DNA from: Psychroserpens burtonensis DSM 12212 | GTDB lineage: Bacteria > Bacteroidota > Bacteroidia > Flavobacteriales > Flavobacteriaceae | Direction: 5' to 3' | Length of the DNA stretch: 64,000 bases | Assembly: GCF_000425305.1 (NCBI RefSeq) | Contig: NZ_AUDE01000018.1 | Span: forward strand, 1-64,000 | Part shown: positions 35,429 through 46,100 of the stretch, one piece after another | Position numbering within the stretch: position 1 is the first letter of the stretch | Layout: each line of letters opens with the position of its first letter | Notes under the pieces: generated by a model | Database searches by the model: none | The model's input: the letters and a program-made list of their open reading frames with translations, nothing else | Told to the model about the DNA's origin: nothing | Position numbers and translations under genes: made by a program

Positions 35429-35854
35429 ATGAAAATTTTAAAACCGACAATTATTCTAACAATTATCACGACGGTATTCTTTTTCTATAGTTGTTCTGAT
35501 GATGATGATGATAATTTAATAGCAAATGTCACTTTAACTGAAGGTGTCAATGGTGACATTGGAGGAGATTTTACGGGGAATGGAGGCACTACATCCGAAA
35601 CTTTCAACTGGCAAAACGACCTTTCTACGGCTGACTACAACGCAGATATTACAGCCTCAACAACTGGATTATTCCAAATGATAGTTGAAGATTCTGAAGG
35701 GAACACCGTTTTAGACAGGTCATTGAATGGTGCTATCGAGCCAGATTCTTTTTCTGGCGTAACATCTGATGGTGAGCCAGGAAACTGGACCGTAACAATC
35801 AACGTTACTAATTTTAATGGTGACGGAAGCTTTACTTTAACTGAAGGAAATTAG
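35429..35854 (+). CDS. Small lipoprotein with a beta-rich C-terminal domain
   Basis: 141 residues. Lipoprotein signal with C22 (FFFYSCSDDDDD); the acidic run after the cysteine is a pattern associated with surface export in Bacteroidota. The rest (GGTTSETFNWQNDLSTADYN to GEPGNWTVTINVTNFNGDG) looks like a beta-sandwich. Not recognised further. It has its own promoter with inverted repeats and a strong terminator. Confidence 0.7.
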   Translation: MKILKPTIILTIITTVFFFYSCSDDDDDNLIANVTLTEGVNGDIGGDFTGNGGTTSETFNWQNDLSTADYNADITASTTGLFQMIVEDSEGNTVLDRSLNGAIEPDSFSGVTSDGEPGNWTVTINVTNFNGDGSFTLTEGN

Positions 35855-35916
35855 ACAAATAAATATTTAATTCGTTTACAAAAAGAGCAAAAAAGACTTT
35901 CGCAAATACCTTATAT

Positions 35917-35956
35917 AAGACTAGCGAATTCAGTTCGCTAGTCTTTATTATTTTTC
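35917..35956 (+). terminator. Terminator of the small lipoprotein gene
   Basis: Perfect 12-bp stem AAGACTAGCGAA / TTCGCTAGTCTT, 5-base loop, then a T-rich tail. Confidence 0.85.
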
Positions 35957-36050
35957 CAAATTGCTTTTTAAATAGTTGTGTTCTTATATTCACTAGTAAT
36001 CATGACCAATGGACTAAGTAGCAATCGAACTCAAAGACAGAAAACAAACA

Positions 36051-37397
36051 ATGAAGCAAAAAATTTTAATCAAGAATACAACAGTTGTAAATGAGGGAAA
36101 ATCAGTTTTAGCAGACGTGCTGCTGTCGGATGGATTTATTCAACAAATCGGAACTATTAATATTGAACCGAATTACAAAGTAATTGATGGAACAGGCAAA
36201 CACCTATTCCCTGGAATAATTGACGGTCAAGTCCATTTTAGAGACCCAGGACTTACGCACAAAGGAGATTTATATACCGAAAGCAAAGCAGCTATAGCAG
36301 GAGGAGTTACTTCTTTTATTGATATGCCGAATACGGTTCCTAATATTTTGACCGTTGAAAGCCTAAAAGAAAAGTATGAAATTGCTTCAAAAAAATCTTT
36401 AGCCAACTATTCGTTTTTCCTTGGTGTAAATGGAGAAAATATTGATGCTATAATAAAAACAGATACAAGCCAATTTATTGGAGTTTCAGATGACGGTTTG
36501 TATTTTACAAAAAAAGGAAATCTACTTGCAGACAACCCAGAGACAATGGAAAAACTATTTGCTAATTGCAAATCCATAATCGCTATACATTCAGAAAAAG
36601 AAGAGATCATAGAACACAATGAAAAAGCTTTTAGAGAAAAATATGGCGATGATATTCCTGCGAAATTTCATCCAATTATTAGAAGTACTGAAGGCTGCTA
36701 CGAAGCGACCAAACGCGCTATTGAGCTAGCCAAAAAACACAATGCCAGACTTCATATTCTGCATTTAACTACTGAAGCAGAAACTCACTTATTTCAAAAC
36801 GACATTCCGCTACAAGAGAAAAAAATAACGACTGAAGTTTCTGTTCATCACCTATGGTTTTCAGACAAAGACTATGAACGACTAGGAATGCTTATTAAAT
36901 GGAATCCGGCTATAAAGACAGAAGAGGATAAAGACGGTTTATTAAAGGCATTACTTGATGACAAAATAGATATCATAACTACGGACCATGCACCTCACAC
37001 CTTGGAAGAAAAACAACAACCCTATTTTCAATCTATGTCAGGAGCACCAATGGTACAGCACTCACTAAATTGTATGTTGGAGTTTTATAAACAAGACCTA
37101 ATTTCATTGGAAAAAATAGTTGAAAAAATGTGTCACAACCCTGCCATTCTGTATGGCATTACAAACAGAGGATTTATTCGAAAAGGATATTATGCAGACT
37201 TGACCTTAGTGGACTTGAATAACCAATGGACAGTCGCTAAAGATAATCTGCTTTATAAATGTGCTTGGTCGCCATTAGAAGGCACTACTTTTCATACAAA
37301 AATTATACAGACCTTCGTAAATGGAAAACTCATATATGATCATGGTATCTTTCAAGAAAATAGTTTTGGAATGCCTATAGAGTTTAGCAATAAATAG
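36051..37397 (+). CDS. pyrC: Dihydroorotase (multifunctional-complex type)
   Basis: 448 residues of the amidohydrolase fold. FPGIIDGQVHFRDPGLTHKGD holds the metal region; the first His of the usual HxH is Gln here (QVH), which I believe is common in Bacteroidota members. IHSEKEEI, LHILHLTT and TTDHAPHTLEEK supply the other His and the catalytic Asp. It closes carbamoyl-aspartate to dihydroorotate in pyrimidine synthesis. The first of three close plus-strand genes (8 bp before the next). Confidence 0.85.
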   Translation: MKQKILIKNTTVVNEGKSVLADVLLSDGFIQQIGTINIEPNYKVIDGTGKHLFPGIIDGQVHFRDPGLTHKGDLYTESKAAIAGGVTSFIDMPNTVPNILTVESLKEKYEIASKKSLANYSFFLGVNGENIDAIIKTDTSQFIGVSDDGLYFTKKGNLLADNPETMEKLFANCKSIIAIHSEKEEIIEHNEKAFREKYGDDIPAKFHPIIRSTEGCYEATKRAIELAKKHNARLHILHLTTEAETHLFQNDIPLQEKKITTEVSVHHLWFSDKDYERLGMLIKWNPAIKTEEDKDGLLKALLDDKIDIITTDHAPHTLEEKQQPYFQSMSGAPMVQHSLNCMLEFYKQDLISLEKIVEKMCHNPAILYGITNRGFIRKGYYADLTLVDLNNQWTVAKDNLLYKCAWSPLEGTTFHTKIIQTFVNGKLIYDHGIFQENSFGMPIEFSNK

Positions 37398-37405
37398 CTT
37401 TAAAT

Positions 37406-38362
37406 ATGACTATTATTTCAAATGATATTGCCAAAGCAATTGAAATCCTAAATAACGAAGATGTCGTTGCAATACCTACAGAGACTGTTTATGGATTAGC
37501 AGGAAATATCTACAGTGAAAAAGCAATTCGTAAAATTTTTGAAGTCAAACAAAGACCCTTCTTCAACCCGTTGATAGTTCATATTCATACTCTTGAGCAA
37601 ATAGAAGAACTAGTAAGTGAATTTCCTGCTAAAGCTCGAAAACTTGCTGCTACTTTTTGGCCTGGTTCACTAACCTTAATTTTAAAGAAAAAATCGAACA
37701 TTCCAGATTTAATAACCGCAGGTAAAGATGCTGTAGCAATTAGAATTCCAAATCATCCTGTTACCTTAAGTTTATTAAAAAAATTATCTTTTCCAGTGGC
37801 TGCACCTAGTGCAAATCCGTTTAATAGAATTAGTCCCACCAGTTCATTGCATGTTGAACACTATTTTAAGGAGACCATACCCATGATACTCGAGGGTGGA
37901 GAATGTGAAAACGGAATAGAATCTACCATTATTGGATTTGAAAACAACGAGCCTGTACTCTACAGATTGGGAGCTATCTCTATAGAAGAAATTGAAAATG
38001 TTATTGGAGAAATTAAAATTAAAAACAAGAATGAGAAGGCTCCAAGTGCTCCCGGAATGCTAGCAAGACACTATGCCCCTAGGACTAAAACATACCTCGT
38101 AGACGATGTTGAAACTTTTATTAAGAATTTCAAAAATAAAAGAATTGGTGTGATAAAGTTCTCAGTGGAGATTAAATGCTCACATATAGAACACTTAGAG
38201 GTTTTATCAAAATCAGGAGATTTAAAAGAAGCTGCCTCAAAATTGTACAATACATTACACAAATTGGATAATTTAAATTTAGATCTGATTGTAGCAGAAA
38301 TATTTCCAGACTTTGGGTTAGGAAAATCTATTAATGATCGATTAGAAAGAGCAACAAAATAA
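37406..38362 (+). CDS. Threonylcarbamoyl-AMP synthase (Sua5 type)
   Basis: 318 residues. The YrdC domain begins VAIPTETVYGLAGNIYS and includes KQRPFFNPLIVHI and AAPSANPFNRISPTS; a C-terminal Sua5 domain follows (SAPGMLARHYAPRTKTYLV). It makes threonylcarbamoyl-AMP for t6A37 of tRNAs. The linker SAPGMxxxHYAP is diagnostic of Sua5 rather than TsaC. It sits 8 bp after pyrC and 19 bp before the DUF6671 gene. Confidence 0.93.
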   Translation: MTIISNDIAKAIEILNNEDVVAIPTETVYGLAGNIYSEKAIRKIFEVKQRPFFNPLIVHIHTLEQIEELVSEFPAKARKLAATFWPGSLTLILKKKSNIPDLITAGKDAVAIRIPNHPVTLSLLKKLSFPVAAPSANPFNRISPTSSLHVEHYFKETIPMILEGGECENGIESTIIGFENNEPVLYRLGAISIEEIENVIGEIKIKNKNEKAPSAPGMLARHYAPRTKTYLVDDVETFIKNFKNKRIGVIKFSVEIKCSHIEHLEVLSKSGDLKEAASKLYNTLHKLDNLNLDLIVAEIFPDFGLGKSINDRLERATK

Positions 38363-38381
38363 AATAATTACTCCCAATTAT

Positions 38382-39230
38382 ATGAGCATCTCATTATTTA
38401 AAAACAGAAGACTCTTAATCGCTACTAAGCACGAAAAGGAAAAAGTAATAGCTCCTATATTAGAAAAAAATCTTGGTGTAACCTGTTTTACTAATAAAAA
38501 TTTCGACACAGATACTTTAGGAACTTTTTCAGGAGAAATTGAAAGAGAGTCTGACCCAATAGCAACCGCTAGAAAAAAATGTCTTCTCGCTATGGACGCA
38601 AGCGACTGTGATTTGGGTGTTGCAAGTGAAGGCTCTTTTGGTGCTCATCCCTCACTGTTTTTTGCTAGCGCAGATGATGAGTTTTTAATATTTATTGACA
38701 AGAAAAATAACTTGGAAATAATTGTCAGAGAACTGAGTATGGAAACCAATTTTAATGGAAAAGAGATTGAGACAGAGAAAGACTTGTTTGACTTTGCTGA
38801 ATCCGTAAAATTCCCTTCTCACGGACTAATACTTCGTAGATCAAAAAACGACAATAGCGACATAATTAAAGGTATTACAGATCTAATTCAATTACAAAAA
38901 GCATTCAAAAAACTTCTGAAAAAGTCAAATACTATTTATTCTGAAACAGATATGAGAGCATTATATAACCCTTCTCGAATGAAAGTAATTGAAGCAGCAA
39001 CCCAAAAATTGATTATCAAAATAAACTCTTCATGCCATCAATGTAGTAAACCCGGCTTTGGAATTACAGACTCAAAAAAAGGATTAGAATGTGACTTATG
39101 TGGATCACCAACAAATTCTATATTAAGCCACATTTACGTTTGCCAACATTGTAATTACACAACAGAAGAAATGTATCCACACACAAAAACAAGGGAAGAC
39201 CCTATGTATTGCGACTATTGCAACCCATAA
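38382..39230 (+). CDS. DUF6671-type protein with four CxxC zinc knuckles
   Basis: 282 residues. The N-terminal part RRLLIATKHEKEKVIAPIL, then FDTDTLGTFSGEIER, DLGVASEGSFGAHPS and FPSHGLILRRS matches the family I recall as DUF6671. The C-terminus has CHQC, CDLC, CQHC and CDYC, likely two zinc sites. Function unknown; the first half looks enzyme-like. Co-directional with pyrC and sua5, 19 bp after the latter. Confidence 0.75.
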   Translation: MSISLFKNRRLLIATKHEKEKVIAPILEKNLGVTCFTNKNFDTDTLGTFSGEIERESDPIATARKKCLLAMDASDCDLGVASEGSFGAHPSLFFASADDEFLIFIDKKNNLEIIVRELSMETNFNGKEIETEKDLFDFAESVKFPSHGLILRRSKNDNSDIIKGITDLIQLQKAFKKLLKKSNTIYSETDMRALYNPSRMKVIEAATQKLIIKINSSCHQCSKPGFGITDSKKGLECDLCGSPTNSILSHIYVCQHCNYTTEEMYPHTKTREDPMYCDYCNP

Positions 39231-39438
39231 TAACGTAGTTCAACTGCCCTAAGCAAAATGAAACTAAAAACATTGTCACCACGCTGAGTTTAAGGAACAG
39301 CGATTTTAGTTCTAATTCAAATCACTATTCTTTTTTATTTTGTAAATTACTTTTTGAAAACTAGTACTCCTAAATTCTCTACTACAAATAATAAAGGCGT
39401 TATACTTCCATATGACGCTGCTAAAAAATTAATAAAAC

Positions 39439-40113
39439 ATGAAACGTATTATTACAGCATTTATTTTTATAGGAATTTTGATTTCTTGTAATTCCTCAGA
39501 CAAAATAAAAATATCAACACAGGAATCCTCTGAAACGAAAACTGCAACAGAAAGCACGTCTAATGGTAAACAATTAAAGACTATTGATAGTAATGAATCT
39601 TTAATTGCCACATCATTAATGGCTGCTCCCGAAGAAAGCAGATCGAAATGTAAAGTTATTGGGTATAATATGGCAGGTGAATTTGTAACGTTAAGAGAAG
39701 GAGATAATGAATTTATTGTTCTTGCAGATAATCCTAATCAAGATGGATTTAATGCCGCATGTTATCATAAAGACCTTGAACCCTTTATGGCTAGAGGAAG
39801 AGCTTTAAGAGCAGAGGGAAAGACAGGACAAGAAATTTTTGATATGCGTGAAGCAGAAATGAAATCAGGTCAACTTAAAATATCTCCTGGATTGACTTTG
39901 CATATCTACTACGGAGCAAAAACAATGTATGATCCTGAAACTTCAAAAGTTGAAGGTGCTCAACTCCGCTACGTAGTGTATATGCCTTGGGCTACAGCAG
40001 AATCGACTGGTTTGCCAGCAGCTCCAATGGCACCAAATCATCCTTGGATTATGAATCCTGGAACACATAGAGCGCACATTATGATTTCACCTTTACCAGA
40101 AGAGATAGAGTAA
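39439..40113 (+). CDS. Lipoprotein of unknown function
   Basis: 224 residues. Lipoprotein signal ending GILISCNSSD (C17). A low-complexity Ser/Thr linker to about 60 is followed by a compact domain (KCKVIGYNMAGEFVTLREGDNE to NPGTHRAHIMISPLPEEIE) containing two cysteines and a His-rich end. Not recognised; the sequence style suggests an exported enzyme or binding protein. It stands alone between two gaps. Confidence 0.6.
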   Translation: MKRIITAFIFIGILISCNSSDKIKISTQESSETKTATESTSNGKQLKTIDSNESLIATSLMAAPEESRSKCKVIGYNMAGEFVTLREGDNEFIVLADNPNQDGFNAACYHKDLEPFMARGRALRAEGKTGQEIFDMREAEMKSGQLKISPGLTLHIYYGAKTMYDPETSKVEGAQLRYVVYMPWATAESTGLPAAPMAPNHPWIMNPGTHRAHIMISPLPEEIE

Positions 40114-40204
40114 CCGTAATGAGGAATTAAAAAAATGATATTACTGATCATAATAAAACTAAAAAAGAGGACTTAACGAAAGCATCACATCATGTATAAT
40201 TAAT

Positions 40205-40290
40205 GGCTGGTAATCGCCTACCTACTAAAAATTTTCTGGAATTTTATATCTGTGCGTTTTTTGTTAAATTAGATTCTTACGCAAACGAAT
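40205..40290 (+). repeat. Intergenic repeat family, copy 3
   Basis: Begins ggctggtaatcgcctacc, close to copy 6 (ggcttggtactcgcctac), and ends tttgttaaattagattctta. The middle is more diverged than copies 1 and 2. Confidence 0.55.
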
Positions 40291-40508
40291 AACAATATAA
40301 CGCATATTACGCCCAATTTGAGAAAATGACACAACATAGAAAAAGAAATAAAAATATTGGCTTAGCGGTATTTATAGCAATTGCTTTTGGAGCAGTTTGT
40401 TCTAAGTTGCTGCTGCGTAGCTAACCATCTACAAACATAATTAGTAAACATTCTAAGCGAACGAAAGCCTCATTATATGTTTACAAAATCCAAATAAGCA
40501 TATAATTT
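40291..40508. other. Gap remainder with no supported gene
   Basis: Together with 40114-40204 and 40614-40776 this is the non-coding remainder of the 40114-40843 gap. Apart from the repeat and the mini-protein frame, nothing recognisable is seen. Confidence 0.4.
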
Positions 40509-40613
40509 TTATTTTTTGAAGGAGTCTAGAAATGGTTGAAATAAAATCATGTAAAATGTAACCACTATAAAAATGAGAAATGCAATTCCGATTATGGTAT
40601 ATATAATGTTCAT
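40509..40613 (-). CDS. Possible 34-residue single-helix membrane peptide
   Basis: ATG at 40613, TAA at 40509. The peptide starts MNIIYTIIGIAFLIFIVV, has one long hydrophobic helix and ends DSFKK, a plausible small inner-membrane protein. A purine-rich stretch is not evident upstream and no relative is recalled. It could be chance in AT-rich DNA. Confidence 0.35.
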   Translation of the reverse strand: MNIIYTIIGIAFLIFIVVTFYMILFQPFLDSFKK

Positions 40614-40776
40614 TTAATCTGTTTCAGTAGGATTAATAAAAATTCAAATACTTAGCTAAAACTATAAAGCTCGCGATTAAAAAAACTATTCTTTAAAATC
40701 ATCTCTATTTGAATGCTCAAGCAAGTTTGTAATTATACACTCAAAACCTATACAGCAAATTAATCTAACAATAAAT

Positions 40777-40819
40777 CCTGACAACCTTTGCTGAAAAAGT
40801 TTTAACAACGGCTGTCAGG
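40777..40819 (-). terminator. Weak terminator or long hairpin after the SlyD-like gene
   Basis: CCTGACA (40777-40783) pairs with TGTCAGG (40813-40819) across a long loop, 25 bp past the gene stop. No T run is attached, so termination is uncertain. Confidence 0.35.
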
Positions 40820-40843
40820 TATTTCAAAATTAAGTAACTTAAT

Positions 40844-41290
40844 TTATTTTGTAACCTCTGTCTCTTTAATTGCTACTACTTCAAGATCAAAAATTAGGTC
40901 TTTGCCAGCTAAAGGATGATTTCCGTCTATAACGATACTTTCCTCTTTAACCTCAACCACTAGTAAATTCGTTTCTTGTCCATCTGGAGATTTAGAAACT
41001 AGTCCCATGCCAACTTCTGGCGTAATATCTTGGGGAAGTTCTGTTTTTTTAACTTCTTGTTTTAAATCTTCATTGATTTCTCCATACGCTTCCTCTTTAG
41101 AAATAGTAATGGTTTTTTTTTCATTTAACTTCATGTCGATTAATCCTTTTTCAAAACCAGGTATTAATTGTCCTTGACCTAAAGTAAACTCTAACGGTTC
41201 TTTTCCTTCAGAACTATCAAAAATCTGTCCATCAGATAACTTACCTGTGTAATTTACTTTTACCGTGTTATTCTCTTTAACTTGATTCAT
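40844..41290 (-). CDS. SlyD-like FKBP-type peptidyl-prolyl isomerase
   Basis: 148 residues, no signal. VNYTGKLSDGQIFDSSEGKE, LEFTLGQGQLIPGFEKGL and the split FKBP fold with an inserted flap (about 65-125), ending GNHPLAGKDLIFDLEVVAI, give the SlyD/FkpB type. The His-rich tail of E. coli SlyD is missing. It is a cytoplasmic folding helper. Confidence 0.92.
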   Translation of the reverse strand: MNQVKENNTVKVNYTGKLSDGQIFDSSEGKEPLEFTLGQGQLIPGFEKGLIDMKLNEKKTITISKEEAYGEINEDLKQEVKKTELPQDITPEVGMGLVSKSPDGQETNLLVVEVKEESIVIDGNHPLAGKDLIFDLEVVAIKETEVTK

Positions 41291-41820
41291 ACTATATTAT
41301 TGATTTTAAAAATATTCTTTGCATAATTTTTATGCAGCAAACATTTTATTTTAAACTTATTATATCATTAGCCGCCAAAATCAAGCCAAAACTCCAAAAA
41401 ACTACAATGAAAAGTTATTAACCTATAAATCATTAAACGTAATACGTGAAAATCGTGTTGTATCCCTTTAATGGTAGTAAAACACAACTTTAGAATTAAA
41501 TTAAAAATAATCACATAAAAAATAATCAAATCAGCAAATCTGTCAGTAAAAGTGAAAAATCATCAAATATGTGTGCCAACTCCGCAAAAAAAAAGAGGAA
41601 TTTAGTTCAAATATTAAAAATAATTATTGATTGGTAAAGAGACTGCACAATTTGTAATCTACATAATTTGAATTTTATAATTCCTAAAAACAATTCATCT
41701 AAATTATTTTAAAACTCTTGAGTTTATATTTTCTTAGTTTTATTCTCAACAGCACTATTTCATAAAAGAAGTCTAATCACATGGTATAAAAATAATTGCT
41801 TAGTACTATACTACTTAAAA
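41291..41820. other. Gap without a supported gene
   Basis: An AT-rich stretch. One short plus frame around 41555-41640 ends with MCANSAKKKRNLVQILK and a few more residues before TAA, too short to call. No RNA gene or terminator is clear. Confidence 0.35.
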
Positions 41821-41875
41821 AAAACCTATAGTTTACCTGTGGTTCGTCCCAATTTTTCCTAAATTAGTAGTCCAC
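41821..41875 (+). repeat. Intergenic repeat family, copy 4
   Basis: Aligns to the family over aaaacctatagtttacctgt, ggttcgtcccaatttttcct and aaattagtagtcc. A diverged copy upstream of the VIT1-type transporter gene. Confidence 0.45.
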
Positions 41876-41928
41876 TATATAACGATTCTTAAGCAAATCG
41901 TTATGTCTAATTTGACCAAACAAAATAG

Positions 41929-42645
41929 ATGACAGAAAAAACAGATGGTTTAGACGATTATTTAGATAATCATTACATACACAGAAGTAATTGGTTGAGA
42001 GCTGCTGTCCTTGGAGCTAATGACGGCATTTTATCAGTTGCGAGTATGGCGATTGGTGTTGCAGCTGCCAGTGATACTCGAGAACCTATTATTTTGGCAA
42101 CTTTAGCTGGACTAGTCGCTGGTGCTTTATCAATGGCAGCTGGAGAATATGTTTCGGTAAGCTCTCAAACAGATGTGGAAAAAGCTGATATCGAACGTGA
42201 AAAGCAAGAACTGAATGAAATGCCCGAAATCGAATTACAAAGACTCGCAGAAATTTACGAAAAAAGAGGCCTCAAAAAAGAAACTTCCTTAATAGTCGCT
42301 AAAGAATTAACAGCGCACGATGCCCTGGGAGCTCATGTTAGAGATGAATTAGGGATTAATGAAATAAGTCAAGCTAAACCCATGCAAGCTGCATTAGCTT
42401 CTGGTTTAGCATTTACGGTAGGAGGATTACTTCCTTTTTTAGTAACGCTCTTTCTTCCTTTAAAAAGTATGGAATATTCACTTTATGGTTTTGCAATATT
42501 TTTTCTTATAATTCTGGGAGCATTAGCTGCTAGAACCGGTGGCTCAAGTATAGGAAAAGCGATAATCCGAATTACATTCTGGGGAACTGTCGCAATGGGA
42601 CTAACAGCAATAGTTGGATATTTATTTAATGTGACTATTGAATAA
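41929..42645 (+). CDS. VIT1/CCC1-family iron/manganese transporter
   Basis: 238 residues. The start HYIHRSNWLRAAVLGANDGILSVASMAIGVA is the family hallmark (shown in part: NWLRAAVLGANDGI). About five membrane helices, with a charged middle loop (EKADIEREKQELNEMPEIEL) like the metal-binding insert of VIT1 proteins. It probably moves Fe(II) or Mn(II) across the inner membrane. Confidence 0.92.
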   Translation: MTEKTDGLDDYLDNHYIHRSNWLRAAVLGANDGILSVASMAIGVAAASDTREPIILATLAGLVAGALSMAAGEYVSVSSQTDVEKADIEREKQELNEMPEIELQRLAEIYEKRGLKKETSLIVAKELTAHDALGAHVRDELGINEISQAKPMQAALASGLAFTVGGLLPFLVTLFLPLKSMEYSLYGFAIFFLIILGALAARTGGSSIGKAIIRITFWGTVAMGLTAIVGYLFNVTIE

Positions 42646-43172
42646 TTCTTGTAAAGAAAAGGCAAAATATTCTAACACTAAAAAAGTTAAAAAATGCCTT
42701 TTGATTTTCTCTATAGAAATTGGAATTTTAGAATATCCTTATATTAGTGAATTAAAATGGATTGACAGTATTTATAACGCATCACTGATTTTAACTGAAA
42801 TGGAACTTATTAATAAAATGAGGACAGATTCCTCAAAACTATTCGCTCGAATATACTTTGTTTTTAGCGGTGTTTTTTTTTAAGTGCTGTGGCTATATCT
42901 TTTACTCCTTTCGTCATAGATTGATGTGTTTATTAAAAAACCACACACAACATCATGTATCATTACTTTCATAATCTACTCATAATCAGAAAATCCTAAA
43001 GGTTTTCCTCTGGTTCATTTTCTATTTACTAACTTAGTTCTCACGAATACAATTAATCATAAACAACAAAGTTGTGCTTCATAAAAAACAACCATAAAGA
43101 GTCCCAATTTCTCGAAAAAAAAATGTGATAAAATTTTATGAACCTATACATCTATTAACCAAAAGTAATAAT
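42646..43172. other. Gap without a supported gene
   Basis: A plus-strand frame from 42638 to 42883 (81 codons from a TTG) is not convincingly coding. The stretch 42987-43044 holds a repeat copy. Nothing else is recognised. Confidence 0.4.
42987..43044 (+). repeat. Intergenic repeat family, copy 5
   Basis: Reads cagaaaatcctaaaggtttt, cctctggttcattttctatt and tactaacttagttctcacg; it aligns with copies 1, 2 and 6 in the same orientation. A palindrome-like acaacaaagttgtgc follows. Confidence 0.55.
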
Positions 43173-46100
43173 ATGAAATCACTAAAACTATTATTTATTT
43201 GCATGCTTATGCTGCCAATAACTACTAATGCCCAAAAAAGAAAAATCAAGTCTTCAGAGCCCACTACAAAGCTAATAGACTCTTTATTTCATGGTTTAAA
43301 ATGGCGTAATATTGGTCCGTTTAGAGGAGGTCGAAGCGTTACATCTACTGGAGTAATAGGACAGCCTCACACCTACTATATGGGCTCTACAGGAGGTGGT
43401 GTATTTAAGACTATTGATGATGGAATCACATGGAAAAATATCTCTGATGATTTTTTAAAAACAGGATCTGTCGGTGCTATTACTGTATCTGAAAGTGATT
43501 CAAACATAGTCGTTGTTGGTATGGGCGAACATGCTGCACGTGTTGTTATGACTTCGATGGGAGATGGTGTATACAAATCTATGGATGCTGGAAAAACATG
43601 GACGCATTTAGGATTAGAAAAAACCCGTCATATTTCAGATGTTGTCATACATCCAACAAACCCTGATATTATTTATATAACTGCACAAGGCGCACAATAT
43701 GCTCCATCCGCAGAGCGAGGTATTTATAGAACTCAAGATGGTGGTATTACTTGGAAGAACATATTGTCAGTAAATGATACAACAGGAGCTTCATCCCTGT
43801 CTATGGATATGACCAATCCTCGTATTTTATATGCTTCAATGTGGCAACATCGCAGATATCCTTGGTTTATGGAATCTGGTGGTAAAGATTCAGGTTTATA
43901 TAAGTCTAATGATGGTGGAGATACTTGGGAAAACATGAAAGAAGGATTGCCTGAAGCTTTTGGTAAATCAGGCATTTCTGTTTCTAGAGCAAACCCAGAA
44001 CGTGTGTTTGCAGTTATTGAAGCTGAGGATGAAAAAGGGGGTGTATACCGATCAGACGACGCAGGAAAAATTTGGAAACAAGTAAATAGCAACCGTGTTA
44101 ATATTGCACGGTCTTGGTATTATATGGAGATTTTTGCTGATCCTCAAAATGAGAATGTAGTCTATGTTTTAAATGCACCGGTTATGAAATCTATTGATGG
44201 AGGTAATAGTTTTTTTAATATTCCTGTTCCTCATGGAGATAATCATCATTTATGGATCAATCCAAATGATAATACCAATCTAATAAACTCGAATGATGGA
44301 GGCGCTAATATATCCTTTAATGGAGGAGAAAGTTGGAGCTCTCAACAAAACCAACCAACTGCTCAATTTTATCGTGTTATAACTGATAATTTGGTACCTT
44401 ATAACGTATATGGTGGTCAACAAGACAACTCTGCTATTGCCATTGCAAGCCGAACAAACGATCGAGGAATAGATTGGAAAGACTGGTATTCTGTGGCAGG
44501 TGGTGAAAGTGCTTTTATTGCTTTCGACCCCAACAATCCAGAAACAGTATATGGTGGTACCTATCAAGGGAACATTAGCAAATGGACCAAAACATCTAAA
44601 GAACAAAAATCAATTAAAGAATACCCAGAACTAGGATTAAGTATTGCTCCAAAAGACGCTCGGTATCGTTATAATTGGAATGCACCAATTATAAGTTCAC
44701 CACACGACAGAACTACAATTTATCATGCTGGTAATGTTGTTTTTAAAACAACGGATGGTGGCATAAGCTGGACTGCTATTAGTCCAGATCTTACTAAGAA
44801 TGAAACCGAAAAACATGGTCCTGGCGGAGGTCCCTATACCAATGAAGCGGCAGGTGGTGAAAATTACAATACGCTTACGGCATTAGTAGAGTCAGCACAT
44901 GAAGAAGGTGTTTTATATGCAGGTAGTGATGATGGTTTACTTCATATTACGAAAAATGGTGGTCAAACATGGGAGAACATTACTCCAAAAGGAATTAAAG
45001 ATGGTATTATAAATAGTATTGATGTCTCTCCACATGATCCAGCAAAAGCCTATATAGTTATCATGCGATATAAATCGATGGACTTGAACTCGTATGTTTT
45101 TAAGACAGCCGATTATGGACAAACTTGGACAAAAATTGTAAATGGTCTAGAGGATCCAAACGGATTTGTAAGAGTCGTTAGGGCAGATGAAAAAAACGAA
45201 GGATTGTTGTATGCTGGCACCGAAATTGGTTTATACGTTTCAAATGATGATGGTGCTCATTGGCAGCGTCTAAAATTAAACTTACCCATCGTTCCTATTA
45301 ATGATTTAATCATTCAAGATAATGATTTGGTCGCTGCAACATCAGGACGTGGATTCTGGATATTAGATGATTTAGGTGTATTACAAAACATGAATTCTGA
45401 GAATAATGCCTTGCAACTATTCAAACCGAAAGCAACCTATCGCATTTTTGGTGGTACATCTAAAGATATAGGACAAGGAGAAAACCCTAAAAGCGGTGTA
45501 ACTTTTGATTATTATATAGACCAAACAGTAGATACTTTAGATTTAAAATTAGAGGTTTTACAAAATTCAAAAGTTATAAGAACATACACTAACAAAAAAT
45601 CTGAAGATTTTAAATCGTGGCCAGGAGGACCATCTCAACCACAAATATTACCTTCCAAACAAGGATATAATCGCTTTACTTGGGATTTTAAGAGAGAAGT
45701 CTTACCTGCTATAAATAAGGTTTTTATTCATGGCGGACTCTCTGGATCTAGCGTAGCTCCCGGCAATTACACATTACAATTAACATTAGAAGAAGAGACA
45801 ATTGAAACAGTAGTAACTATTCTTCCAAATCCTTTAATTAATTCAACTTCTCAAGATTTTATAGCGCAACAAAATATACTTATAACCATTGAGAATACGG
45901 TTAGAGATATGCATGAGTCTGTAAACCAAATGCGATCTACAAAATCGCAACTTGATATGCACGCCAAGCTTTTAAAAGATAATGAGAATATGACCTCATT
46001 AATAGAAAAAGGAGACGATTTAATAAAGCGTATTAATAGTTGGGAAGAAAATTTAATTCAAGCCGATCAAAAAACGTTTCAAGATGTTATTAATTTCAAT

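Noticed and set aside
42638-42883. 81-codon plus frame after the VIT1-type transporter
   Set aside because: Needs a TTG start inside the previous gene, and has no conserved look; left as gap.
43125-43172. GTG start 48 bp upstream for the BNR-repeat protein
   Set aside because: It would put 16 residues before a clean Sec signal that starts at ATG 43173.
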